64,000 nucleotides of DNA. Origin: Phaseolus vulgaris (Eukaryota > Streptophyta > Magnoliopsida > Fabales > Fabaceae). The DNA is taken from NCBI RefSeq assembly GCF_000499845.2, contig NC_023749.2, positions 34,678,017-34,742,016 on the forward strand, written 5' to 3'. Below are positions 30,251 through 40,542 of the stretch, piece after piece (position 1 is the stretch's first letter; every line of letters starts with the position of its first letter). A model generated the notes under the pieces. That model worked only from the letters and a program-made list of their open reading frames with translations. It made no database searches and was not told where the DNA came from. The position numbers and the translations under genes were made by a program.

Positions 30251-31915
30251 ATGTCTGAGTTTAATGTGCTTTTTGCTGAGGGTTCTGCTGTAAATAGACC
30301 ACCTATGTTTAATGGATTGAATTATGCATTTTGGAAAGTTAGAATGAGAATTTTTATGGAATCCATTGATGCATTAATTTGGGAAGCTGTGGTCAATGGA
30401 CCTTATGTGCCAATGCAGATTGTCAAAGATGAACAAGTTGAAAAGCCAAGATCAGAGTGGAATGATACTGAAAGGAGAAAAGCTCAACATGATCTTGTGG
30501 CCAAGAATATCATAACTTCTGCATTGACAATGGACGAGTTCTTCAGAATATCTGAATGTAAGTCAGCAAAGGAGATGTGGGAAGTCTTAGAAGTGACTCA
30601 TGAAGGGACTGAGGATGTAAAAAGGTCAACGAAACATGCACTCATCCAAGAGTATGAGCTGTTCAGAATGCAACCCGGAGAGAACATTGCTGATGTGCAA
30701 AAAAGATTCACCCACATTGTGAATCACCTCACTGGCTTGGGAAAAGAATTTGATAAAGAGGAGCTCAACATAAAGATATTGAAGTGCCTCGACAGAAGCT
30801 GGCAACCAAAGGTGACAGCTATCTCTGAAAGCCGTGATCTGTCAAAATTGGGAACTACTGCACTGTTTGGAAAGCTGATGGAGCATGAGTTAGAGCTTAA
30901 AAGACTTAAAGAACAGGAAACAACAGAGAGGAAACCCAAAGGTTTGGCACTGAAAGCAACTGAATTGGATGAGATCAAGGAAGAAAAGGAAGATGCTGAA
31001 GATGATGATACAATCAACCTTCTTACAAAAAGATTCAGCAAATTTTTGAGGAAGAAAAGCAAAAATAGGAACCAGCAGAAAAGAAGGTATCCTAAACCCA
31101 ATGATTTAAATTCCTCTAAATATACTTGCTTTGGATGTGGCAAAACAGGGCATATCAAAACAGATTGTCCAGACAATCAAACTAAGGACAAATCTGCCAG
31201 CAAGAAATTTGAAAGGAACAAAGGAAGAAGAGCCTACATCTCATGGGAGGAAAATGAAGTTTCCTCAACTAGCAGTTCTTCAACAGAACATGAGGAGAAC
31301 AATCTGTGTTTTATGATGAAGGATGAGGAGTCAAGCTCTGAATCAGTAAGTAATTTTTCTGCTGATTCTGATAACTATGATGATTTGCTTGCTGCCTTCA
31401 AGGAAACACATGAGGAAGCCAATAGGCTAGCTGTAATATGCAATAAACTGCAAAAGGTAAATAATGTGCTTGCACCTAAAGTAAAAACACTTGAGGAAGA
31501 ATTGCATAAGGCCAAAACAGATTTGGTAAGCCTTGAACTGACTTGCTTGCATGCCTCTATTAAAAACTGTGAAAACTGCAAAAGATTGGAAAAACAAGTG
31601 GAATATTTGCTGAAAACCCTTTCCAATTTCACCAAGGGAAGAGAAAACCTTGAGTCTCTTCTTGGATCACAGAATGCTGTTTTCAATAAGAATGGACTTG
31701 GTTATATCCCTGGAAATACAACCAATGTCAAAAAGCTTTCAAGTTTTTTTGTTCCAGCAAAATCAGTTTTTTCAGCTTTTAACAGTGGCAAAAAGGCATC
31801 TCATGTAACTTGTTTTTACTGCATGAAATCTGGTCATACATCTAGGTCTTGCATTGCTAGAAGACATCTTGTGCCTAAGAACTTAGCTAAGTGGCTACCA
31901 AAGAGAAGGTGTTAA
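30251..31915 (+). CDS. Gag, Sirevirus copy 1
   Basis: The ATG at 30251 (MSEFNVLFAEG) follows the primer-binding site; an upstream in-frame TTG is not a plausible start. The 554 residues include a copia Gag domain (RPPMFNGLNYAFWKVRMRIFM at about 18-38, then DEFFRISECKSAKEMWEVL), a lysine-rich middle, and a zinc knuckle CFGCGKTGHIKTDC near 295. An acidic-serine stretch, a coiled region and a second knuckle CFYCMKSGHTSRSC near 522 follow. Gag forms the virus-like particle and packages RNA. The stop TAA lies at 31913-31915, and pol opens in another frame 35 bases on. Confidence 0.9.
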   Translation: MSEFNVLFAEGSAVNRPPMFNGLNYAFWKVRMRIFMESIDALIWEAVVNGPYVPMQIVKDEQVEKPRSEWNDTERRKAQHDLVAKNIITSALTMDEFFRISECKSAKEMWEVLEVTHEGTEDVKRSTKHALIQEYELFRMQPGENIADVQKRFTHIVNHLTGLGKEFDKEELNIKILKCLDRSWQPKVTAISESRDLSKLGTTALFGKLMEHELELKRLKEQETTERKPKGLALKATELDEIKEEKEDAEDDDTINLLTKRFSKFLRKKSKNRNQQKRRYPKPNDLNSSKYTCFGCGKTGHIKTDCPDNQTKDKSASKKFERNKGRRAYISWEENEVSSTSSSSTEHEENNLCFMMKDEESSSESVSNFSADSDNYDDLLAAFKETHEEANRLAVICNKLQKVNNVLAPKVKTLEEELHKAKTDLVSLELTCLHASIKNCENCKRLEKQVEYLLKTLSNFTKGRENLESLLGSQNAVFNKNGLGYIPGNTTNVKKLSSFFVPAKSVFSAFNSGKKASHVTCFYCMKSGHTSRSCIARRHLVPKNLAKWLPKRRC

Positions 31916-31949
31916 TCTGTGCTGGACCCTATACTGAAAAGGGTACCAT

Positions 31950-34880
31950 TTGTATATTTTTTATTCTGTTTTGCAGATTGGAAGCAAGAAGAACCAGTGG
32001 TACTTGGACAGTGGCTGTTCCAAGCATATGACTGGAGATCTTACAAAGTTCACTAGCCTAAAGCTCAAAGCAGAAGGACATGTGACCTATGGTGACAATA
32101 ACCGAGGGAGAATTTTGGGCAGAGGAACTGTTGGAACAGGAAATTCAACAACCATTGAGAATGTGCTGTATGTAGAAGGACTTAAGCATAATCTTCTCAG
32201 CATAAGTCAGCTTTGTGACAAAGGATACAAAGTGAATTTTGAGTCAAGTGGCTGCACAATCTCAAGTAATTCATCTAGTAAGGCACTGTTTACTGGTAAG
32301 AGAGTGAATAACATTTACTTGTTGAATATCATGGAAACTAACTCTTCAAATGAGTGTTTGCTGTCCAGAAGTGATGAGTCTTGGTTGTGGCACAGGAGGT
32401 TAGCTCACATACACACAAATCACTTGAATAAATTGAAATCTAAAGATTTAGTTTCTGGTTTACCTAACATTAAATTTCAGGACAACAGGCTTTGTGATGC
32501 TTGTGTGAAAGGTAAACAAATCAAATCCTCTTTCAAGTTAAAGGATATTGTCTCTACCAAAAATCCATTGGATGTGTTACATATGGACTTATTTGGTCCA
32601 TCTAGAGTTGCTAGCTTGGCTGGAAATTTGTATGCTTTAGTTGTTGTGGATGATTACTCTAGATTTACATGGACTTTATTTCTTGCACATAAACATGATG
32701 CTTATTCTGCCTTTAAGAAATTAGCAAAAATTCTGCAAAATGAAAATGGTTGCTGCATAAAATCTATTCGAAGTGATCATGGGGGAGAGTTTCAAAATGC
32801 TAAGTTTGAGAGGTTCTGTGAGAAGCATGGGATAACTCACACCTTTTCAGCCCCTAGGACACCCCAACAAAATGGTGTAGTTGAAAGGAAAAATAGATCA
32901 CTAGAGGAACTTGCTAGAACTATGTTAAATGAATCTAAGCTTCCTAAGTATTTTTGGGCTGATGCTGTTTATACTGCAGGGTATGTCTTAAATAGGACCT
33001 TAATAAGACCAATTCTTAAGAAAACCCCATATGAATTGTATAAGGGCAGAAAACCTAGTGTAAGTCACCTTAGAGTATTTGGGTGTAAATGTTTTGTACT
33101 GAATAATGGCAAAGAAAATCATGGTAAGTTTGATGCTAAATCTGATGAAGGTGTGCACATTGGTTATGCTTTGAATGGTCATGCATATAGAGTCTTCAAT
33201 AAAAGGTTGCTTATAGTAGAAGAATCAATGCATGTTGTTTTTGATGAAACTGATCATAGCCTATCTAAAACTGCTGATGAACCTGACAGTAATGAATTTA
33301 AATCTGTTTTAAATCAAAATGAATCGATTTATTTTGATACTGCTGATACACATGCTATACAAGAATCTACTGCAGCTGCAGGTTTGCCAAAAGAGTGGAA
33401 AACCCCAAGAGACTTAACCCTTGATAATGTCATTGGGATCATTGAGAAAGGAGTGTCAACTAGAAAATCCTTGAACAATTTCTGTGAAGCAATGGCATTT
33501 GTATCTCAAGTTGAACCCAAGAATTTGAAGGAAGCTCTCAAGGACAGCAACTGGATTTTAGCTATGCAAGAGGAACTGAATCAGTTTGTTCTTAATGAGG
33601 TCTGGACTCTTGTTCCTAGAATACCTGAGATGAATGTTATTGGAACAAAATGGGTATTTAGAAACAAAATGGATGAGCATGGAGTGATCACCAGAAACAA
33701 GGCTAGGCTTGTAGCTAAAGGGTACAATCAAGAAGAAGGAATAGACTATTATGAGACATATGCACCAGTGGCTCGGTTAGAAGCTGTTAGACTGCTGCTT
33801 GCCTTTTCCTGCATCAAAGGGTTCAAGCTATTTCAAATGTACGTGAAGAGTGCCTTTCTAAATGGCTATATAAATGAAGAGGTATTTGTTTCACAACCAC
33901 CAGGTTTTGAAGACCATCAACATCCAGAATATGTGTTCAAACTCCAAAAGGCTCTCTACGGACTCAAGCAAGCTCCTAGGCAATGGTATGAGAGGCTAAG
34001 TGATTTTCTCACCTCACAAGGCTATGACAGAGGCACATCGGATAAGACCTTGTTCATTAAGAAGAAAGGAGATGACTCAATTCTAGTCCAAGTATATGTG
34101 GATGACATCATTTTTGGATCAAACAATGGAGAATTGTGTGAAGCTTTCGTGAAAGTCATGAAGAGTGAGTTTGAAATGTCAATGATGGGTGAGTTGAACT
34201 ACTTTCTAGGTTTGCAGGTCAAACAACTCAAGGATGGCATTTTCTTGAGTCAAGCTAAGTATTGCAAGGATTTGCTGAAGAAATTTGAAATGGACAAGTG
34301 TAAACCAATCAGCACACCCTTCTCAACAAGCTGTCGTTTGGATCATGATGAAGCTGGAATTTCTGTTGATGAAACCAAATACAGAGGACTCATAGGATCA
34401 CTGTTGTATCTTACTGCCAGCAGGCCAGATATAATGTTTGCAGTGTGCATGTGTGCAAGGTTTCAATCTGCTCCTAAAGAATCACACTACAATGCTGTCA
34501 AAAGGATTTTGAAGTATTTGCAAGGAACTAAAGAAGTTGGCTTGTGGTATCCAGGTAATATTTCATTAAGCTTAACTGGTTATTCTGATTCAGATTTTGC
34601 AGGTTGCAAAATTGATAGGAAGAGCACAAGTGGAACCTGTCATTTGCTTGGATCAAGCTTGATCTCATGGCAATGCAAAAAGCAGGCTTGTGTAGCTCTT
34701 TCCACTGCTGAAGCAGAATACATTGCAGCAGGGAGTTGCTGTGCTCAAACTATATGGCTAAGACAACAATTGAATGATTTTGGTATCTTACTTAACCATA
34801 TACCTCTGCTGTGTGATAATACAAGTGCAATCAACTTAAACCAAAAATCCTGTCATGCATTCAAGAACCAAACACATTGA
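31950..34880 (+). CDS. Pol, Sirevirus copy 1 (frameshifted near its 3' end)
   Basis: Domains in order are protease (DSGCSKHMTG, Asp at residue 20 of the frame), GAG-pre-integrase and zinc part (WLWHRRLAHIHTNHL...LCDACVKGK, about 145-190), integrase core (LHMDLFGPS, SDHGGEF, NGVVERKNR), RT (EVWTLVPR, GTKWVFRNK, YVDDIIFGS near 710) and RNase H (YSDSDFAGCKIDRKSTSG, STAEAEYIAAG). The frame has no good ATG. It begins after a TGA near 31935 and a TTTTGCAG acceptor-like tract ends at 31976, so expression may need splicing; this is unresolved. A one-base shift near 34837 ends the frame early and the last 60-70 codons continue in another frame (34841-35046). Confidence 0.88.
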   Translation: MYIFYSVLQIGSKKNQWYLDSGCSKHMTGDLTKFTSLKLKAEGHVTYGDNNRGRILGRGTVGTGNSTTIENVLYVEGLKHNLLSISQLCDKGYKVNFESSGCTISSNSSSKALFTGKRVNNIYLLNIMETNSSNECLLSRSDESWLWHRRLAHIHTNHLNKLKSKDLVSGLPNIKFQDNRLCDACVKGKQIKSSFKLKDIVSTKNPLDVLHMDLFGPSRVASLAGNLYALVVVDDYSRFTWTLFLAHKHDAYSAFKKLAKILQNENGCCIKSIRSDHGGEFQNAKFERFCEKHGITHTFSAPRTPQQNGVVERKNRSLEELARTMLNESKLPKYFWADAVYTAGYVLNRTLIRPILKKTPYELYKGRKPSVSHLRVFGCKCFVLNNGKENHGKFDAKSDEGVHIGYALNGHAYRVFNKRLLIVEESMHVVFDETDHSLSKTADEPDSNEFKSVLNQNESIYFDTADTHAIQESTAAAGLPKEWKTPRDLTLDNVIGIIEKGVSTRKSLNNFCEAMAFVSQVEPKNLKEALKDSNWILAMQEELNQFVLNEVWTLVPRIPEMNVIGTKWVFRNKMDEHGVITRNKARLVAKGYNQEEGIDYYETYAPVARLEAVRLLLAFSCIKGFKLFQMYVKSAFLNGYINEEVFVSQPPGFEDHQHPEYVFKLQKALYGLKQAPRQWYERLSDFLTSQGYDRGTSDKTLFIKKKGDDSILVQVYVDDIIFGSNNGELCEAFVKVMKSEFEMSMMGELNYFLGLQVKQLKDGIFLSQAKYCKDLLKKFEMDKCKPISTPFSTSCRLDHDEAGISVDETKYRGLIGSLLYLTASRPDIMFAVCMCARFQSAPKESHYNAVKRILKYLQGTKEVGLWYPGNISLSLTGYSDSDFAGCKIDRKSTSGTCHLLGSSLISWQCKKQACVALSTAEAEYIAAGSCCAQTIWLRQQLNDFGILLNHIPLLCDNTSAINLNQKSCHAFKNQTH

Positions 34881-35046
34881 AATAAGGCATCATTTTCTAA
34901 GGGAACACATATCTAATGGAACATGTGATATTAAGTTCATTGGTACTGATTTACAACTTGCTGATTTGTTCACGAAACCATTAGCCAAAGATAGGTTTAA
35001 TTTTCTGCTTAATGAATTGGGTATTATAAATGTCAATTGTACCTAG
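34841..35046 (+). pseudogene. Displaced C-terminal end of Pol, copy 1
   Basis: HSRTKHIEIRHHFLREH and LADLFTKPLAKDRF are the usual last blocks of copia RNase H/Pol. They lie out of frame with the main ORF, so the stop at 34880 removes them. The same break is present at identical places in copies 2 and 3. Confidence 0.85.
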
Positions 35047-35454
35047 CAGTGAAAAATTAAATCTGTTTATTCGCAATTAAATGTGTTTATTTTCTGCACT
35101 GATATGCATTGATGACTAGGAAAGAGAAATTCTGATCTTTGACTGCTTGACTGATTTAGTGGGCATTAACCTCTGTACCTTTGACGGTTTTGGTCATGGT
35201 TATGTAACCGATTTGATGGTTTGGGTGCTCAATAAGAATTTGAGTGTATGCATCGTGACCCTAAAGATTTGGTGCATATTTTCAAAGATTCTCTGCACAA
35301 AATTCAGAAGCATAATATCTTCATGCATATCTACTCATAACTGCCATATCAATCCATTTATTCTGCTATAAATCTGTGTGAATACTTGCTACCCACATTG
35401 GCCATTCTCTTTCTATTCTCACCATTTGAAATCAAGAAAAGAATTCAGGTTAAC
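35047..35454. other. Pol to env-like spacer, copy 1
   Basis: About 400 bp are non-coding. They contain TAAATCTGTTTATT words like those of the LTR. An AATTCAG tract just before the env-like ATG could be a splice acceptor. The open stretch 35147-35371 shows no family signal and is probably chance. Confidence 0.45.
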
Positions 35455-36177
35455 ATGGCTTCGTCTTCAAGACAAAAACAGAAAGGCAAGGGAAAGCAAA
35501 CCACTTCTCAAGGTGTGTTAGAAGGATGGTTCGCTGGAAATGAAGAAGGCATCAATGCCTACATTCATGAAACAAGCAGAAAGCAGATCAACATACCCAA
35601 GGTGCTGGATTTCAACTGGCTGAAATCTGAAAAATTGGTAGAAACAAGGGCTGTGTTGAAGCACCAGAAACTGAAAAAGATGCTGGAATTAACGGGTAAT
35701 GTCTATCCTGACTTGGTTAAGGTGTTTTATACTAACCTCACATTGGATGGGAAGAATGTTGTCTCTTATGTGAAAGGGACAAAGATGAAGATCACAAGTG
35801 AGGTGTGGAATTCTGTGGCTGGAATAAAATATGTTGGACTGAAAGTAGGGAAAGGAAATACTAGTGGAATTTCAGAATTCAACAAGCTGCAATATTACAA
35901 AAGTTGCATGAGGAATCCTACAGAGAGCATAAACAGATTCCATGCAGGGCATTTGAACCTCACTCCACGTCTAGTTGCATACATCATAGCTTGGCAACTG
36001 ATTCCAAGAGGGACAAACCATGCTGTCTTACATGAAGAGGATCTCATTCTCCTATATTGCATCATGAACCAGATTAAGGTAAACTGGGTGTTCATTGTCA
36101 ATGAACACATGCTCAAGTCAAAAAGGTTGGCTGATTACAGATTTCCCTATGCTATTCTTGTTTTCCAAATTAATTGA
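35455..36177 (+). CDS. Env-like ORF, first half, copy 1
   Basis: From ATG 35455 (MASSSRQKQKGKGK) this gives 240 residues: a basic serine-rich start, then a conserved-looking domain (IPKVLDFNWLKSEKL, GNVYPDLVKVFYTNL, HLNLTPRLVAYIIAWQLIPRG, LYCIMNQIKVNWV). The place after pol and the domain style match the extra ORF of SIRE1-type elements, often called env-like without proof of envelope function. I see no clear signal peptide. The frame ends after MLKSKRLADY. The related continuation (GWLITDFPM...) is in another frame at 36095-36604, so copies 1-3 share a one-base shift at an A run at 36119-36123. Confidence 0.7.
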   Translation: MASSSRQKQKGKGKQTTSQGVLEGWFAGNEEGINAYIHETSRKQINIPKVLDFNWLKSEKLVETRAVLKHQKLKKMLELTGNVYPDLVKVFYTNLTLDGKNVVSYVKGTKMKITSEVWNSVAGIKYVGLKVGKGNTSGISEFNKLQYYKSCMRNPTESINRFHAGHLNLTPRLVAYIIAWQLIPRGTNHAVLHEEDLILLYCIMNQIKVNWVFIVNEHMLKSKRLADYRFPYAILVFQIN

Positions 36178-36604
36178 TTACTTTGGTATTGATGTTACAA
36201 ATGAGAGAAATGACCTTATCAAAGCTGTAAGTGAGATTGATACTTCAACTCTCACCAAAATGGGTTTTCACAAAATTGAAAACAAGTGGGTGGTTCTCAA
36301 GGAGAAGGACTCTCAAGCAGAACATGAGGATGTGGATGAAGCTGTTTCTATGGATGATGACTCACCTGCTGCCCAATCTGAACATGAGGAAGTTGCTGCA
36401 AATGCCATAGTTGCCTATCAAAGTCCAGAATACCGTGGAGAACCAATGTCTATGTTTGAGAGGCAAGTGCTGTACCGTCTTGATGTCATGTCTGCAGAAC
36501 AAAGGGCACACTTTGAGACTACTCATGCAAGGTTCCAACACCTTGATGATCAGATTGAAGGGGTTCAGGCACAGCTTGCAGAGCTTTACTACAAGAATCA
36601 GTAG
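36119..36604 (+). pseudogene. Env-like ORF, displaced second half, copy 1
   Basis: In the second frame the sequence continues with LLFLFSKLIDYFGIDV-like hydrophobic residues, an acidic stretch (SQAEHEDVDEAVSMDDD) and a helical end (HLDDQIEGVQAQLAELYYKNQ), stopping at TAG 36602-36604. In copy 4 the A run is one base shorter and both halves are in one frame across that point. Whether the longer or shorter run is the true state cannot be told here. Confidence 0.6.
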
Positions 36605-36945
36605 TTTTCTGTTTTGAATGCTTTCTTTATCAGTTTTCAAGTTTCTGTAATGCTGAACAATTTGGTTTTCTGTTTCTGAACTATTATGATTGTGGTTTCT
36701 GCTTTATATCCCTTTATTCCCTATGCTTATATGTTGTTTGATGAATCCAAAGGGGGAGAAAAATAGCTCACCATGCTAGGTGATGCTAGCTGAAACAGGG
36801 AGTTGATTCTGCACCTTTAAACAAATTCTGTATGTTATGCAATATTGCTGTTTTCTGGTTTAAAGTCTGGTGCAGTGCAGGTACTTAAATCAACAATGCT
36901 ATGAGGTTAGCTATGGGGATTTGTCTCCATCAAACAGGGGGAGAT
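36605..36945 (+). other. 3' non-coding region with repeated polypurine tracts, copy 1
   Basis: The tract next to the LTR is AAACAGGGGGAGAT (36932-36945). A second, CCAAAGGGGGAGAAAAATAG, lies about 190 bp upstream (36747-36766). Multiple polypurine tracts before the 3' LTR are a described Sirevirus trait. No coding signal was seen. Confidence 0.65.
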
Positions 36946-38791
36946 TGTTGAAGATGGTTGCTGCCCCTTCAAGATTGTGTTTGATGAAGACTTGTATGTT
37001 GTGTTTGATGAAGACTTGTATGTTGTGTTTGATGAAGACATTTATGTACTTTCCATGTATTTGTGCTTTGCTTTAAGTATGTCTTAGTTAGTGCTTAGAG
37101 GTTGTCTAAGAGTAGCTTTTTGCTGAGTAACTCACCTCATAACCACTGGCCATGTGATAAGAACAAGCATAAGGTTTCTTAAACTGTTTTCACATGTTTT
37201 ACACAAAAACACGTTTACTGCATAAAAATAAATCTGTTCTTTTCTAAATAAACAAATTCATTTTCTTCACTGATGCCTTGGCTAAAGTCTTGTAAAAATT
37301 TGATTTTGTGCATCAGGTATTTTGACTAAGTCTTCTTCTTTTCAAAACGACTGAGTTTCAAATAGTTAAACCTTCTCTGTTTTCGTTTTGAAAAATAAAT
37401 CTGTTCATCTGTAAATGAATAGATTCTTTTTCTCTCTGGTGCCATGACAAGCTTAAACGTTTTCAGTTTTATCTCTGCACCAGAATGGTTGACTAAGTCT
37501 CCTCACTTAACAGATTCTCTAACTCCTTTTTGAAAATAAATCTGTTCGTTTTATTTTCAATCTGTTCATTTTATAACAGCTTTAACTGTTTTTCAAAAAT
37601 CTGTTATAAGCTGGCTTTCCATAAAATGCAAACTTGTTTTCTGAGTTTAACAACGATTCAAACAGTTTATACATTTGCAAAAACAAGTTTTGACAGCAGA
37701 GAGTTAAGTGTTTTCAAGGATTAGCATTTGTTCTTCAAAGATTTCGAAAATCACAAAGTGCTTGTTCTTGGTTTGGTTCCAAAAGCTTGATGTGAGGTGC
37801 AGCTACTGTTCTAGCAATCTTGCCTACTGGTTTAAGGCTAATCTTTGTTACCTCAATCAGGTGTAGTCGTTTCACTTCTTATTACTTGTAATAGTTTGGT
37901 TGAATCCTCTTCTTGATAGGTGTTCTTGGAGAGTGGATGTGTGTGTGTGAGTGCTGAAATAGGTTTTTTCAGCAAGAGTACCTAAGTTCTTGTAGGTTTC
38001 AAGAACAGTGGGAAGTGTACTTGATTGTACTGTGTGTTAGTGAATTCCACCTGTTGTTGGTGAAGACTGGATGTAGCTCAGGTTGAGTGAACCAGTATAA
38101 TTGCTTGTGTTCATTCTCTCTCTCTCTCTGCAATTTCGTTTATGCATAATTGATAAAACAGCAAAGAAATAAATCTGTTCAATTGAAAATAAATCTGTTC
38201 TTTCTGGGCACTGTGCATACTGTTCTTGATTTCTGAAAAAGGTGTTTGAATCTGATAAGAGCGTATACAATCTGCTAAAAACCATTTGAACAGACTGACT
38301 GTGATAGGCTGCTTAAGAAACTGTCAATGCTATTAATTGAACCTTAAACAAATTGCTTAAAGTTGAAGCTTGCTGTTCTGGGATTCATTGTTCTTGGTTT
38401 CTGAAAAACTGTTTGGTTTCAATAAGAACACTGATAATCTGTTAAAGGCTAATAAAACAGGTTGTGTGTAATAGATTGTCTCACTAATTGTCAAGCCCTT
38501 AACTGGACCTGAATCACACGAATTGGAATTAAGGTTTGCTGTTTTTTTTGTGTTACACTGCTTTTCAATCTGATATCTGTGTGTGTGCATTTGGAAATTT
38601 TATCTGCATAATCTTGAGATTAACCTTGCTGAATTAAAAGCTTTTCAAACAAAAAAAGTGCTGAAATAAATCTGTTCATTTTCACATAAATCGATTTATT
38701 TTCTGTAAAACTGTGTTAAACACTGTTTCTGCGAGAAAGTTTTAAAAGGTCAATTCACCCCCCCTCTTGAACTTTGGCACTATTATAACCA
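36946..38791 (+). repeat. LTR 2, shared by copies 1 and 2
   Basis: 1846 bp, from TGTTGAAG to TATAACCA. It carries the full set of two 24-bp GATGAAGACTTGTATGTTG units before the ACATTT variant. It serves both as the 3' LTR of copy 1 and as the 5' LTR of copy 2. Confidence 0.82.
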
Positions 38792-38843
38792 AGAATTGGT
38801 ATCAAGAGCTGGGACTTGTAGTTTAATCAAGTTGTTTGTAAAA

Positions 38844-40508
38844 ATGTCTGAGTTTAATGTGCTTTTTGCTGAGGGTTCTGCTGTAAATAGACCACCTATG
38901 TTTAATGGATTGAATTATGCATTTTGGAAAGTTAGAATGAGAATTTTTATGGAATCCATTGATGCATTAATTTGGGAAGCTGTGGTCAATGGACCTTATG
39001 TGCCAATGCAGATTGTCAAAGATGAACAAGTTGAAAAGCCAAGATCAGAGTGGAATGATACTGAAAGGAGAAAAGCTCAACATGATCTTGTGGCCAAGAA
39101 TATCATAACTTCTGCATTGACAATGGACGAGTTCTTCAGAATATCTGAATGTAAGTCAGCAAAGGAGATGTGGGAAGTCTTAGAAGTGACTCATGAAGGG
39201 ACTGAGGATGTAAAAAGGTCAACGAAACATGCACTCATCCAAGAGTATGAGCTGTTCAGAATGCAACCCGGAGAGAACATTGCTGATGTGCAAAAAAGAT
39301 TCACCCACATTGTGAATCACCTCACTGGCTTGGGAAAAGAATTTGATAAAGAGGAGCTCAACATAAAGATATTGAAGTGCCTCGACAGAAGCTGGCAACC
39401 AAAGGTGACAGCTATCTCTGAAAGCCGTGATCTGTCAAAATTGGGAACTACTGCACTGTTTGGAAAGCTGATGGAGCATGAGTTAGAGCTTAAAAGACTT
39501 AAAGAACAGGAAACAACAGAGAGGAAACCCAAAGGTTTGGCACTGAAAGCAACTGAATTGGATGAGATCAAGGAAGAAAAGGAAGATGCTGAAGATGATG
39601 ATACAATCAACCTTCTTACAAAAAGATTCAGCAAATTTTTGAGGAAGAAAAGCAAAAATAGGAACCAGCAGAAAAGAAGGTATCCTAAACCCAATGATTT
39701 AAATTCCTCTAAATATACTTGCTTTGGATGTGGCAAAACAGGGCATATCAAAACAGATTGTCCAGACAATCAAACTAAGGACAAATCTGCCAGCAAGAAA
39801 TTTGAAAGGAACAAAGGAAGAAGAGCCTACATCTCATGGGAGGAAAATGAAGTTTCCTCAACTAGCAGTTCTTCAACAGAACATGAGGAGAACAATCTGT
39901 GTTTTATGATGAAGGATGAGGAGTCAAGCTCTGAATCAGTAAGTAATTTTTCTGCTGATTCTGATAACTATGATGATTTGCTTGCTGCCTTCAAGGAAAC
40001 ACATGAGGAAGCCAATAGGCTAGCTGTAATATGCAATAAACTGCAAAAGGTAAATAATGTGCTTGCACCTAAAGTAAAAACACTTGAGGAAGAATTGCAT
40101 AAGGCCAAAACAGATTTGGTAAGCCTTGAACTGACTTGCTTGCATGCCTCTATTAAAAACTGTGAAAACTGCAAAAGATTGGAAAAACAAGTGGAATATT
40201 TGCTGAAAACCCTTTCCAATTTCACCAAGGGAAGAGAAAACCTTGAGTCTCTTCTTGGATCACAGAATGCTGTTTTCAATAAGAATGGACTTGGTTATAT
40301 CCCTGGAAATACAACCAATGTCAAAAAGCTTTCAAGTTTTTTTGTTCCAGCAAAATCAGTTTTTTCAGCTTTTAACAGTGGCAAAAAGGCATCTCATGTA
40401 ACTTGTTTTTACTGCATGAAATCTGGTCATACATCTAGGTCTTGCATTGCTAGAAGACATCTTGTGCCTAAGAACTTAGCTAAGTGGCTACCAAAGAGAA
40501 GGTGTTAA
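38844..40508 (+). CDS. Gag, Sirevirus copy 2
   Basis: The deduced protein is identical to copy 1 over all 554 residues, exactly 8593 bp downstream. Both zinc knuckles and the stop are unchanged. Confidence 0.9.
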   Translation: MSEFNVLFAEGSAVNRPPMFNGLNYAFWKVRMRIFMESIDALIWEAVVNGPYVPMQIVKDEQVEKPRSEWNDTERRKAQHDLVAKNIITSALTMDEFFRISECKSAKEMWEVLEVTHEGTEDVKRSTKHALIQEYELFRMQPGENIADVQKRFTHIVNHLTGLGKEFDKEELNIKILKCLDRSWQPKVTAISESRDLSKLGTTALFGKLMEHELELKRLKEQETTERKPKGLALKATELDEIKEEKEDAEDDDTINLLTKRFSKFLRKKSKNRNQQKRRYPKPNDLNSSKYTCFGCGKTGHIKTDCPDNQTKDKSASKKFERNKGRRAYISWEENEVSSTSSSSTEHEENNLCFMMKDEESSSESVSNFSADSDNYDDLLAAFKETHEEANRLAVICNKLQKVNNVLAPKVKTLEEELHKAKTDLVSLELTCLHASIKNCENCKRLEKQVEYLLKTLSNFTKGRENLESLLGSQNAVFNKNGLGYIPGNTTNVKKLSSFFVPAKSVFSAFNSGKKASHVTCFYCMKSGHTSRSCIARRHLVPKNLAKWLPKRRC

Positions 40509-40542
40509 TCTGTGCTGGACCCTATACTGAAAAGGGTACCAT

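Noticed and set aside
30724..31176. Minus-strand open frame of 150 codons inside Gag, repeated in copies 2 and 3
   Set aside because: It is the complement of the conserved Gag sequence. It has no family signal and is explained by codon bias of the sense gene.
35147..35371. 74-codon open frame between pol and the env-like ORF
   Set aside because: No recognisable motif, no conserved start context and a non-coding position. Its identity across copies only reflects the repeat.
36095..36200. Programmed frameshift in the env-like ORF at the A run
   Set aside because: An A run alone is weak evidence, and no slippery heptamer plus structure was apparent. A one-base indel or consensus error is simpler.
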